Assembly (NCBI GenBank): GCA_045604405.1
Contig: JAZUNZ010000018.1
Span: 62,001 to 126,000 of the forward strand
Length of the DNA stretch: 64,000 bases
Source of the DNA: UMGS1649 sp045604405
GTDB taxonomy: Bacteria; Bacillota; Clostridia; TANB77; CAG-465
Direction: 5' to 3'
Shown here piece by piece: positions 40,111 through 48,760 of the stretch. Numbering within the stretch: position 1 is the first letter of the stretch; each line of letters starts with the position of its first letter. Made by a program: the position numbers and the translations under genes. The notes under the pieces are model-generated. The model was not told where the DNA came from. It saw nothing but the letters and a program-made list of their open reading frames with translations, and did no database searches.

Positions 40111-41727
40111 GTGAAAAAAGGAATATCATTAGTAAGCGTAATTATATCAATAGTAGTAATGACTATATTAGCAACGGTTGTTGTAACTACAGGGATAGAT
40201 TCATTTGGTTCTGCAAACGTTAATGCGTTTGCAACTGAAATATTAAATATACAAACAGCAGTAAATGAATATTATTATAGATATAATGCGTATCCGGTGG
40301 GAACTATTACTGCCATAAATGTATCAAGTATGACTGAAAGAGAGTTAGCTCAGTTTAATGGAGAAACAATTGTAAATAACAATATAACACTAAAACTAGT
40401 TGACTTAAGCCTAATTGGAATAAATGACACAAAATATGGCAAACAAGAATATTCAACAGATGTGTATGCAATATCTGAACAAACTGGTAGGGTATATTAT
40501 TTAGCTGGAATAGAATACGAAGGAGTTGTGTATTATACACCAACAGAGTATTTATATACCGCTTTTAATATGCAAGATGTAGTAGATAATAATTTATTAG
40601 CACCAAAAGATATAAAAACATATGATGTAATATTTACACCAAGTAGTGTAGCTTATACTAATAAACCAATAGTGGTAGAAATAAAACTGCCAAGCTCGGC
40701 TGCTGTTAATAAAATTATAGCAACTAATTCAAAATCTGTAAGTACAGAAACAGTAGAGGGACCATATAAAGTTTTTAAAGTAAATGAAACATCAACAGAT
40801 AAAACGGGAAATTATACTATAGAAGTAAATTATACATATAATGGAGTTCAAAAAACATCAAAATATGAAGTAACAAATTATGATGCGACGCAGCCCACTA
40901 TAAGTGTGACAGAAGAAAAATCTAATGGGTTAAGAAAGATAAATATAACAACAAATGATACAATAAGCGGAGTAAAAACCATAAAATATGTAGAGGCATC
41001 GGCGAAAGAACAAGCGTATTTTCAAACATATGGAAAAACAATTTCTACGCCTCAACTTATATTAGATTCAGACAGTGATTATACACTTTATGTTGAAGAC
41101 AAAGCTGGAAACTACAATATATTAGAAGCTACAGAATATGCTATATATTCTGAGGCGGACAATTCCCTTACATTTTTGCGTTCTGGAGTTGAAATTGTAG
41201 CAGGAAGTACTTATAGTGGAAAAGTAGCTACAGCTGTTTATACAGATTTTTATTCTTCAAGTAAGTGGGAGAGCTATAAAGAAAATATAACTAGCGTAAT
41301 GGTGGAAGATAGAATAAGTCCTACTAGCACAGCGTATTGGTTTGACGATTTTAAAAAATGTACTCAAATGAATCTGGAAAAGTTAGATATGTCCAGTGTA
41401 ACAGATATGAATAACATGTTTGAAAATTGTGGCTATAATGCAACGGATTTTAAAATAACAGGGATGGACAAATGGGATGTATCAAATGTAAAAAACATGG
41501 AGCTAGCATTTGGTTACATGGGGTATTTGGCAACAAATTTTGATATTGGCAACTTAAGTAGTTGGAATACAGGATTGGTTGAAAATATGAAATCGATGTT
41601 TGTAAGTGCTGGTCTAAACGCTGATTGGTCGCTAGACTGTAGCAATTGGAATGTTTCTAATGTAAAATCATATGCAGCTTTTAATAAAGACATAGCAACA
41701 AAAGTAACACCTCCAAACTTTATATAA
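40111..41727 (+). CDS. pilin-like surface protein with BspA-type (DUF285) C-terminal repeats
   Basis: The 538-residue protein starts with a type III/IV pilin-like signal: KKG, then the ISLVSVIISIVVMTILATVV helix. A pilin-like stretch follows (to about 160), then an immunoglobulin-like beta region (about 165-345). The C-terminus has DUF285 segments such as LEKLDMSSVTDMNNMFENCG and WDVSNVKNMELAF. DUF285/BspA repeats occur in bacterial adhesins. Position +5 of the mature helix is Ser, not Glu. The GTG 40111 start follows AAGGTGAG. It precedes asp23 and the pilus genes and may be a pilus-tip or pilus-borne adhesin. Confidence 0.85.
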   Translation: MKKGISLVSVIISIVVMTILATVVVTTGIDSFGSANVNAFATEILNIQTAVNEYYYRYNAYPVGTITAINVSSMTERELAQFNGETIVNNNITLKLVDLSLIGINDTKYGKQEYSTDVYAISEQTGRVYYLAGIEYEGVVYYTPTEYLYTAFNMQDVVDNNLLAPKDIKTYDVIFTPSSVAYTNKPIVVEIKLPSSAAVNKIIATNSKSVSTETVEGPYKVFKVNETSTDKTGNYTIEVNYTYNGVQKTSKYEVTNYDATQPTISVTEEKSNGLRKINITTNDTISGVKTIKYVEASAKEQAYFQTYGKTISTPQLILDSDSDYTLYVEDKAGNYNILEATEYAIYSEADNSLTFLRSGVEIVAGSTYSGKVATAVYTDFYSSSKWESYKENITSVMVEDRISPTSTAYWFDDFKKCTQMNLEKLDMSSVTDMNNMFENCGYNATDFKITGMDKWDVSNVKNMELAFGYMGYLATNFDIGNLSSWNTGLVENMKSMFVSAGLNADWSLDCSNWNVSNVKSYAAFNKDIATKVTPPNFI

Positions 41728-41817
41728 ATAAAATTTGTGTGAAATAATGAAATTATGTTTAATATATTAAATATTTGTGATAATATATAATAGATTTATG
41801 AAAGGTAGGTAATAAAA

Positions 41818-42246
41818 ATGGCAGAAAAGAAAAAAGTTGAAACAAAAGACGAAATAATTGGTGGAGTATCTGAGACAAGTGGAGTGAATGTAGAAATTGC
41901 AAGTAACCTTACAATATCTGAAGATGTTATAGGAATAATTGCAGGACTTGCTGCAGCAGAAGTAGAGGGAGTATCTGGAATGACTCTAGGCTTTGTAGAC
42001 GGAATAAATCAAATACTGGGAAGTAATAAAAAATACTCAAAAGGAGTAAAAATTGAATTAGATGGTAATGAAGTAGTAATTAATCTGTATGTTATAGTTA
42101 AGTACGGGGTAAAAATACCAGACGTAGCATTTTCAATACAAAACTCTGTAAAGGATTCTGTTGAAACTATGACAGGCCTTAATGTAAAATCTGTAAATAT
42201 AAACGTTCAAGGGGTTACTTTTGAAAAAGAAACTGAAATAGAATAA
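41818..42246 (+). CDS. Asp23/Gls24 envelope stress protein
   Basis: The 142-residue protein has the Asp23 domain: VEIASNLTISEDVIGIIAGLAAAEVEGVSGM near residues 24-54 and NLYVIVKYGVKIPDVAFSIQNSV. Asp23 proteins coat the membrane through the AmaP anchor. ATG 41818 follows AAAGGTAGG. The amaP-DUF2273 genes that normally sit beside it lie 9 kb away, beyond the pilus cluster, so the pilus genes appear to have been inserted between them. A terminator follows. Confidence 0.93.
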   Translation: MAEKKKVETKDEIIGGVSETSGVNVEIASNLTISEDVIGIIAGLAAAEVEGVSGMTLGFVDGINQILGSNKKYSKGVKIELDGNEVVINLYVIVKYGVKIPDVAFSIQNSVKDSVETMTGLNVKSVNINVQGVTFEKETEIE

Positions 42247-42249
42247 TTT

Positions 42250-42280
42250 AAACGGCTATGGTTTTTGCCATAGTCGTTTT
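42250..42280 (+). terminator. terminator after asp23
   Basis: AAACG-CTATGG / CCATAG-CGTTTT hairpin with a T-rich end. Confidence 0.85.
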
Positions 42281-42440
42281 GTAATAAAAGCCTAAATACT
42301 GCACAGAATATTACAAAAATGTTACGTCAATTTAACAATTAACTAACAATGAAAAAAAATGTTGATTTATGAAAAAATATGTGTTAAATTAATAATAGAT
42401 TTAACAAAAGAAACAAATGAGATTTACTAAAGGAGTCGGT

Positions 42441-44033
42441 ATGGGAGCTTGTCTAGGAATTTATTTAGGAGACAAAATAATAAAATATGCGAAGTTAATC
42501 CGTGATGAAAAAAGCAAAGGGATTAGCTTGTATTCTTGTGGAACTAAATATGTTGCAGGTAATAAAGAAGTTGCCATTAGCGAAATAATTGAGCAAACAG
42601 GAAGTGCCAATGATTTACTATGCTTAAATTTATCAGACTATTCTAGAATGCAAATAGAAGTGTTTAAACAACTAGGTAAAACGGACATGCAAAGTGTTAT
42701 AGGCTTGGAAGTTTCAGACTACGTAACAAGTAGAGGACTTAATGATAAAGCAATAGATTATAGATATATTTTTATGGATTCGCTTATATCTAATGATAGT
42801 TACACTGCTGAAGTTGCTGTAACAGACAAAGCGAACATAAACAGATATTTAGAAAATGAAAAATATTCAAAATTAACAGGCCTATATCCACAAGAGTATA
42901 TTTTGGACAATATGGTGCAAGATAATTCTAATTATGTTATAGCTAATGTTGACGAAAAAACGCAATTAATTAGTGTTGTTAATGGCAGAATAAGACAGAT
43001 AGCAGATATAGACATAAACATGCAAGACATATTGAACACAATAGCAGAGCAAGAAGGTTCTTACTCTAAAGCGTGTGATCTATGTAAGAGTATAAATGTA
43101 TTATCTGATGAGAGTTTATCTCCTAACATTGAAAGAGTTATAGAGCCAACAATACAGGATTTATTAAACAGAATAAAGAGCAAATTAGAAGAAAATAAAA
43201 TTGCTTACGAAAAGATATATTTAAACGGATTAATAAACCTATTTATAAATATAGAGATATTATTTGAACAATTTTTTGGTATAGTTACAGAAAAATTAAA
43301 GCCTCATTTCTTAAATTTAGATGATGTATCTAATATAGCAGAAGCAATAGAGGCAAGTGATGCAATAGCATTAGCATATGAAGGCCTTGAGGGGTTAATA
43401 TTAGAAGCAAACTTTGTTCAAAACAAGAACAACAAACAAGCATTTAGTGGATTGTTTAGTAAAGGCGATAAATTAAGTGGCGATAAACCTAAAATGTCAA
43501 TTATGCCAAATATAAATCTCGAAAAGATTGAAAAAGCGTTAATGTTTACTAATTTAACGGCTGGGGCAGTATTTGCAGGATACTTTGGTTTTAGTTCGGT
43601 TTATGACGCACAGATGACAAAAATAGAAAATGGTGTTACGAATAAAATAAATAATTTAAAGCTAGAAACTGCAGAAATAACATCTGATACTAATTATATA
43701 AATGAAAATACTAACAGATATGTGACTTTAAATAATTACATTTCAGATACTGTTGAAAAGATTAAAGCGGGTAAGATTGGAAAATATACAACATACAATG
43801 TTGCTAATTTTATGCAAAAGGTTGCAAAATATATTCCAACTAACGTTCAATTACAAACAATATCTTCAAATGATAACAAAACAGTTTCGATAGTGGCAAA
43901 ATCTACTTCGTATGCTGAACTTGGTTATTTTATATCTCAATTAAAATTACAAGGTATACTTGAGAACATAAAAACAAGTAATGTTCAAAACGGTACATAT
44001 GTAACAGTTACGATTGGTGGTGATTTGCCATGA
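42441..44033 (+). CDS. PilM-PilN fusion, type IV pilus assembly platform
   Basis: The protein of 530 residues joins two pilus parts. Residues 1-330 resemble PilM (actin-like, starting MGACLGIYLGDKIIKYAKLI). A membrane helix near 375-395 is followed by a coiled region and a PilN-like domain (about 400-530) with VANFMQKVAKYIPTNVQLQ. PilM recruits PilB and binds PilN; fusing them would fix the ratio. ATG 42441 follows AAAGGAG. The PilM part is divergent, so it is assigned mainly from context, fold pattern and the PilN-PilO order. Confidence 0.8.
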   Translation: MGACLGIYLGDKIIKYAKLIRDEKSKGISLYSCGTKYVAGNKEVAISEIIEQTGSANDLLCLNLSDYSRMQIEVFKQLGKTDMQSVIGLEVSDYVTSRGLNDKAIDYRYIFMDSLISNDSYTAEVAVTDKANINRYLENEKYSKLTGLYPQEYILDNMVQDNSNYVIANVDEKTQLISVVNGRIRQIADIDINMQDILNTIAEQEGSYSKACDLCKSINVLSDESLSPNIERVIEPTIQDLLNRIKSKLEENKIAYEKIYLNGLINLFINIEILFEQFFGIVTEKLKPHFLNLDDVSNIAEAIEASDAIALAYEGLEGLILEANFVQNKNNKQAFSGLFSKGDKLSGDKPKMSIMPNINLEKIEKALMFTNLTAGAVFAGYFGFSSVYDAQMTKIENGVTNKINNLKLETAEITSDTNYINENTNRYVTLNNYISDTVEKIKAGKIGKYTTYNVANFMQKVAKYIPTNVQLQTISSNDNKTVSIVAKSTSYAELGYFISQLKLQGILENIKTSNVQNGTYVTVTIGGDLP

Positions 44034-44698
44034 AAAAATATTTAAAATTAATAATATTATCTGCGGTATTAGTTACTGTAATAACATTAATAACTCTTGT
44101 TATGATATTTGATATGGATTTAGGATTATTTAAAAGCTTATCTATATCAGGTATAGAGCAAAAGAAAATGAGTGTGGACGCGCTAATGCTTGAACAGAAA
44201 ATGGAAGAAATAAATAATTCTCTTGCAAAAGAAAAATTAGAGATTTCAAAAAACTCTTATGATGTGGCAAAACAGACTTATGAGAATATAGATGAATCTA
44301 CTATTGAAATAGTTCAAGAGGCTACTAAAGAAGAAAAATACTTTATTGAATATTTGTGGATTGTGTTAGGAAACTACGCTAGCGCGAATAATCTGGGAAT
44401 TAGCATTATTACACCAGACTCTACAATTGTTAGTGAAAATCAAAACACAGAAAATGGACAAAATGAAAATAAGGAACAAACTGAAGGTACAACAAATATA
44501 GATACTAGTTTATCATCAATCTCTAATGGTATAAAAATAAAGATTGAAGGTAGATATGCTAACGTAGCAGACTTTGTATTTGATGTTGAAAATGATAAAT
44601 CTTTAAGATTTAGATTAGACAATATAAAGATGGCTTATGCAGGCGATAATACAATACAAGCAATATTTGATGTTTTAAGTTTATCTGTATTAAAGTAG
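44030..44698 (+). CDS. pilO: PilO-like type IV pilus assembly protein
   Basis: The 222-residue protein has one N-terminal membrane helix (residues 7-27), a coiled coil (about 45-100), then a ferredoxin-like domain with an inserted Gln/Asn/Glu-rich loop (about 135-155). This is the PilO plan. It overlaps the preceding gene by 4 bases (ATGA). PilO pairs with PilN to form the alignment complex between PilM and the outer structures. Sequence conservation is low, so position supports the call. Confidence 0.8.
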   Translation: MKKYLKLIILSAVLVTVITLITLVMIFDMDLGLFKSLSISGIEQKKMSVDALMLEQKMEEINNSLAKEKLEISKNSYDVAKQTYENIDESTIEIVQEATKEEKYFIEYLWIVLGNYASANNLGISIITPDSTIVSENQNTENGQNENKEQTEGTTNIDTSLSSISNGIKIKIEGRYANVADFVFDVENDKSLRFRLDNIKMAYAGDNTIQAIFDVLSLSVLK

Positions 44699-44710
44699 GA
44701 AGGTGAGATT

Positions 44711-45043
44711 GTGGGAAAAACAGGTTGGATAATTTTTAGTGTTATCTGTGTTGTCATAGTGGTAGCAGCATTAGTAGTTATGCTAGTTTTAGTACCACAA
44801 GTAGAGCATAGTGGAACTCAGCCAGGTGAATATGAAAATATTGCTAAACAGGAGTACACTTTTAGCGGAAATACAAGTAAACTAGAACAAGAATACAGTA
44901 TAACTTCAAAAGATGTGGAAAAAGGTAAAAAGACAGATAAGTATGAAGAAGGAAATATAAATCCTTTTACACCTAAAAACGAAGTTACAATTTATAACGA
45001 ACCAACATTGGAAAATGACATTTCAGGAGAGCTTAGTAAATAA
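44711..45043 (+). CDS. single-pass membrane protein of the pilus cluster, possibly PilP-like
   Basis: The 110-residue protein has one membrane helix (residues 6-28) and a polar tail rich in Glu, Lys and Thr, with a late NINPFTPK segment recalling the xDPF motif of PilP. GTG 44711 follows AAGGTGAG. It lies 12 bases after pilO and before the major pilin. Its position after PilM-PilN-PilO is where PilP stands in Gram-negative operons, but this organism has no outer membrane secretin. Confidence 0.65.
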   Translation: MGKTGWIIFSVICVVIVVAALVVMLVLVPQVEHSGTQPGEYENIAKQEYTFSGNTSKLEQEYSITSKDVEKGKKTDKYEEGNINPFTPKNEVTIYNEPTLENDISGELSK

Positions 45044-45123
45044 GCACAATAAAATTAGGTTAATTCACAGCCTTACCTTGGCGGTGGTTAATATATAAAA
45101 TTCATTTATAGGAGGAATTTAGA

Positions 45124-45525
45124 ATGAAAAAAGGTATTTCTTTAATCGTATTAGTTATCACAATAATCGTTATGATTATAATAGCAGGAGCTATAATAAT
45201 CTCTTTAAACAGCACAAACATAATAGAAAAAGCTAACACAGCAGTTGATGCTTCAAACGCTTCTGAATTATATTCATTAGTTGCATTAACATACATGAAC
45301 CAATATGTAAGTTACTGGGAAGCTAAACAATCTATATCAACTGAAGATGATGCTGCAAACCAAATCCCTAACGCTGCAAGAGTTGCAGCTGATCCAACAG
45401 TAGCGGCTATGATAAACGAATTAAACAACAACACAACTGGAGCAGTTTATTCTGTAGTTGACGTTGCTGGAACAAACAAAGTTAAAGTACAAGTTGTAGT
45501 TAACGGTGTTACAACTCAATACTAA
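45124..45525 (+). CDS. major type IV pilin-like protein
   Basis: The 133-residue protein starts MKKG followed by the ISLIVLVITIIVMIIIAGAIIISL helix and a globular part with many Asn, Ala and Val. KKG/IS is a prepilin-type cleavage site. Mature position 5 is Val instead of the usual Glu. Codon use is more biased than in the neighbours (many AAC, GCT and GTT codons), fitting high expression. ATG 45124 follows TAGGAGG. A long hairpin follows the gene, which may protect its mRNA. There are no cysteines. Confidence 0.85.
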   Translation: MKKGISLIVLVITIIVMIIIAGAIIISLNSTNIIEKANTAVDASNASELYSLVALTYMNQYVSYWEAKQSISTEDDAANQIPNAARVAADPTVAAMINELNNNTTGAVYSVVDVAGTNKVKVQVVVNGVTTQY

Positions 45526-45587
45526 TATTAATTAAAAAATATTAAGATTAAAGATAAATTTAATTTTTAAAAAACTAATACGAAAAT

Positions 45588-45633
45588 GTACATAGGACAT
45601 ATGCATAATAAATAATGTATATGTCCTTAGTAC
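45588..45633 (+). promoter_or_regulatory. long intercistronic hairpin between pilin and prepilin peptidase genes
   Basis: AGGACATAT/ATATGTCCT extended by GCAT/ATGT and, outside a 2-base internal loop, GTAC/GTAC. No T-run follows, so it is more likely an RNA-stabilising or attenuating element than a full terminator. Confidence 0.6.
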
Positions 45634-45691
45634 TAATATTATATTTGTTTGAGGATTCGTCTTGAAACAAGTATATTAAAAGGAGGGTTAT

Positions 45692-46495
45692 ATGGCAGAA
45701 TATATAAACTTAATATATTCACTTTTTATGTTTATAATAGGAACATTATTTGGAAGTTTTTTTACACTTGCAATATATAGAATTCCAAGAAAACAAGACA
45801 TAGTAAAGACTCGTTCATATTGTCCAAATTGTAAACACAAATTAGGCTTTTTTGATTGCTTTCCAATATTAAGTTATGTTTCTACTATAGGTAGATGCAG
45901 ATATTGTAAAAAGCCAATAAGTATAAGGTATCCACTTATTGAGTTTGCTAGTGGAATGGTATTTTTAATTATATATTTAATATTTGGCTTTACATGGCAA
46001 ACACTTGCATTAATAGCATGTTACATATATTTAGTGTTAGTAATAGGTGTTGATGTTATGAAGAAAAAAATGACACCTGAAGAAATTGAAGAAGTACAAA
46101 ATAAAAAGAAAATGAAAAAAGCTGGTGCAATAAATACAGATGTTATAATAGCTGTAATTATATTTGTAATATTCTTTATTTCTACTATATTTGTAACGAG
46201 GAATTATAGCAGCACATTAATTGAATATGGAAGAAAATCTAATGCTTTAAATATTTGCATGAATAATATAAATGATGCGAAATTTAAAACGATAGCAGCT
46301 CTTGTAGACTCATCTGGAACAACTGAAGTTGATGGAATAACATACAATTATGATATATCAGTAGAGCCATACGTAAATGATCAAGGCGAGACTTTAGACA
46401 ATACAAGAATAATAGTTTCGTCTGTAAATTATATGATAGGCGGAACTGAAAATGCTGTAAGTTTAAGATATATAAAGGTGGAAAATAATACATGA
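45692..46495 (+). CDS. truncated prepilin peptidase fused to a minor pilin
   Basis: Residues 1-125 are the N-terminal part of a prepilin peptidase: GTLFGSFFTLAIYRIPR, two zinc-type pairs (CPNC near 44, CRYC near 70), ISIRYPLIEF and the helix ending in VDVMKKKM with the first catalytic Asp. The second half of the peptidase, with the GxGD Asp, is missing. Instead a Lys-rich linker leads to KKAG-AINTDVIIAVIIFVIFF, a prepilin-like signal and helix, and a PilV-like globular end. It overlaps the next minor pilin by 4 bases. The fusion may be functional or a deletion product. Confidence 0.82.
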   Translation: MAEYINLIYSLFMFIIGTLFGSFFTLAIYRIPRKQDIVKTRSYCPNCKHKLGFFDCFPILSYVSTIGRCRYCKKPISIRYPLIEFASGMVFLIIYLIFGFTWQTLALIACYIYLVLVIGVDVMKKKMTPEEIEEVQNKKKMKKAGAINTDVIIAVIIFVIFFISTIFVTRNYSSTLIEYGRKSNALNICMNNINDAKFKTIAALVDSSGTTEVDGITYNYDISVEPYVNDQGETLDNTRIIVSSVNYMIGGTENAVSLRYIKVENNT

Positions 46496-46926
46496 TCAAA
46501 AGTAGAAAATCTGGAGTAACATTATCGTCATTAGTTATATACATAGTACTTTTTACTAGTTTTACAATATTTGTAAGTAACATATCTAGCAACATGAATG
46601 AAAGACTTTTTAATAATAGAGGAGAGGCAATAAATTATTCAGCTCTTAACAAATTACAATATAACATAGATGATAGCGCAGTAAATAGTCAAGATATTAC
46701 TGTAACTGAGACCGAGATAAATTATTCTAATGGAGACAAATACGTATATGATAGTGAAAATAAAATGATACTAAAAAATGGTGGAGTTTTATGTCAAAAT
46801 GTTGAAGCTTTTACAGTTAATTTAGAAACAGGAACAAAGGTTAAAAAATTGACTGCCACGGTAGAATTCAATAAGTATTTAAATACCATGACAAGAACAA
46901 TAATAAGTTGTGTGGAGGGGATTTAA
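46492..46926 (+). CDS. minor pilin (PilW-like)
   Basis: The 144-residue protein has a prepilin-type start (RKSG, then VTLSSLVIYIVLFTSFTIFVS) and a small beta-rich end (LNKLQYNIDDSAVN, INYSNGDKYVYD). The order PilV-like, PilW-like, PilX-like matches minor-pilin operons that prime pilus assembly. Mature position 5 is Ser. It begins inside the end of the fusion gene (ATGA overlap). Confidence 0.8.
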   Translation: MIKSRKSGVTLSSLVIYIVLFTSFTIFVSNISSNMNERLFNNRGEAINYSALNKLQYNIDDSAVNSQDITVTETEINYSNGDKYVYDSENKMILKNGGVLCQNVEAFTVNLETGTKVKKLTATVEFNKYLNTMTRTIISCVEGI

Positions 46927-46927
46927 T

Positions 46928-47104
46928 ATGAAGAAAATAGGTTCAGCTACCATAGTAATAGTTTTATTTTCAATAATATTTATGCTTTATGCCACATCTA
47001 CATACGCAGATGTAAGACACTTAAGAAATAAGCATGATGAGTATGAACAGTATATTATAGAAAGATACGAAACTCAGTATAATAATAAAATACAAGAATT
47101 ATAG
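46928..47104 (+). CDS. very short minor pilin (PilX/GspK-like N-terminus)
   Basis: The 58-residue protein has KKIG, then a SATIVIVLFSIIFMLYATS helix and a charged coiled region (RNKHDEYEQYIIERYETQY). The GSA start of the helix is typical of PilX/GspK. It lacks a globular head, being far shorter than PilX. ATG 46928 follows GGAGGGG; the longer frame from 46910 covers that site. It lies 10 bases before pilB. Confidence 0.72.
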   Translation: MKKIGSATIVIVLFSIIFMLYATSTYADVRHLRNKHDEYEQYIIERYETQYNNKIQEL

Positions 47105-47114
47105 GAGGAACAAA

Positions 47115-48752
47115 ATGTTTGAAAATATTAAAAACAAAAAAAATCCAATAGGGGTAGACATAGTAAATTCTAAGTTAATAACTGAAGAACAACTAAATGA
47201 AGCACTAACATATCAAAAAAATCATCCAGAATTAAAATTGGGTGAGGTTGTTGATGTACTTAATATGTGTGATAAAAGACAATTGTTGGAAGTTTTGTCA
47301 GATAAATTGAACATAAAGGCTGTCGTGCTTGATGAGAATACAAATATAGATTATACGAAGTTCTTATCTCGTGATACTGTTATTAATTCAAAGGCATTTC
47401 CTTTTGGAGTAGATGGAACTACTGTAAAGGTTGCTTTTGCTGACCCTTCTGATGAAAGAGCAGTAGATAGTGTAAAGCTACAGTTGCTAAAAAAAGGTTT
47501 AGAAATGGAAAAATATTTAACACTATATTCTATGATAATGAATCAAGTAAGAAGTGTTAAAAATGTTCAAGATGAATATGTTGATACGAGCGAAAAAGAT
47601 ACTACAGTACTTGTAGATAATATAGTTTTAACAGCTATAAAACAAAGAGCCAGTGATATTCATATCGAGCCAATGGAAAACAGAGTGAGAATTAGATATA
47701 GAATAGATGGTGAGCTAATAACTGTATCTGAACTTCCAAAGAAAAGACAATCAATGATAGCAGGAAGAATAAAATCTATCGCACATATGCATCAAGAAAT
47801 AACATCTGACCAAGATGGCGCTATAGACGCTTATGAAAACTATAGTATTCGTGTATCTTCACAAAAAAATATAAACGGTGAAAAATTCGTTCTAAGACTT
47901 TTAAAGAAAAATGGTAATGTTAGAAGATTACATGATCTGGGATTCCCTAATGACGAGGAACTTGTTAAAAAAGCTTTTGATAAAAGAAATAGCTTAATAG
48001 TTGTATGTGCACCAACAGGTGAAGGTAAAACAACAACTTTATATAGTATACTAGATTACTTAAACAGACCAGATATTAACGTTGTAACTATAGAAAACCC
48101 AGTTGAAATAAGAATGCCAGGAATAAACCAAGTAGAAATTGGTCATGACATATCTTTTGCTGGAGCATTAAGAACGGTATTAAGACAAGACCCTAATATA
48201 ATTCTTGTAGGAGAAATAAGAGATAGAGAGACTGCTCAAACAGCTATTGAAGCAGGTCAAACAGGACATGTGGTTTTAACTACAATCCACACAATTGACG
48301 CAATAGAGACTATCACAAGAATAAGAAAAATGGATATTTCAGACTATGATGTATCTTCATCAATAGTTACTATAATATCTCAAAGACTAGTAAGACAATT
48401 ATGTCCAAAATGTAAAAAACCGCATGAAATAACTGATTCAGACAGAGCATATTTTAAAAGAGTAACAGATTTAACTGGTACAGAATTTGATTTAGAGCAT
48501 GCTACAATGTTTGAACCAAAAGGTTGTAAAGCATGTAATCACTTAGGATACATAGAAAGAATCGGAATTTTCGAAGTTCTATGTTTAGATGAACAAATAA
48601 AACACATGATTGCTTCTGGTGAAAATGCTATGGATATAAGAAAATATGCTATAGAAAATACAGAATATAAACCACTTATAGTTGATGCGGTGAACAAGTG
48701 TTTACAAGGAATAACAACAATAAACGAAATAGAGAAGAAGATAGTTATATAA
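47115..48752 (+). CDS. pilB: type IV pilus extension ATPase PilB
   Basis: The 545-residue ATPase has an N-terminal MshEN/T2SSE_N domain (about 15-110) and a RecA-like core. Walker A is CAPTGEGKTTTLYS near residue 298, followed by IENPVEIRMPG, the Asp box GEIRDRETAQTA and His box TTIHTIDAIET. A four-Cys zinc site, CPKC and CKAC, lies near residues 431-480. It powers pilus assembly on the PilC platform. Walker A has Glu where Ser is usual (GEGKT). ATG 47115 follows AGGAGG. Confidence 0.95.
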   Translation: MFENIKNKKNPIGVDIVNSKLITEEQLNEALTYQKNHPELKLGEVVDVLNMCDKRQLLEVLSDKLNIKAVVLDENTNIDYTKFLSRDTVINSKAFPFGVDGTTVKVAFADPSDERAVDSVKLQLLKKGLEMEKYLTLYSMIMNQVRSVKNVQDEYVDTSEKDTTVLVDNIVLTAIKQRASDIHIEPMENRVRIRYRIDGELITVSELPKKRQSMIAGRIKSIAHMHQEITSDQDGAIDAYENYSIRVSSQKNINGEKFVLRLLKKNGNVRRLHDLGFPNDEELVKKAFDKRNSLIVVCAPTGEGKTTTLYSILDYLNRPDINVVTIENPVEIRMPGINQVEIGHDISFAGALRTVLRQDPNIILVGEIRDRETAQTAIEAGQTGHVVLTTIHTIDAIETITRIRKMDISDYDVSSSIVTIISQRLVRQLCPKCKKPHEITDSDRAYFKRVTDLTGTEFDLEHATMFEPKGCKACNHLGYIERIGIFEVLCLDEQIKHMIASGENAMDIRKYAIENTEYKPLIVDAVNKCLQGITTINEIEKKIVI

Positions 48753-48760
48753 GGAGAAAT

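Noticed and set aside
45060..45123. GC-rich patch before the pilin gene considered as a c-di-GMP riboswitch
   Set aside because: The conserved core bases of c-di-GMP-I or -II aptamers are not there and the leader is too short.
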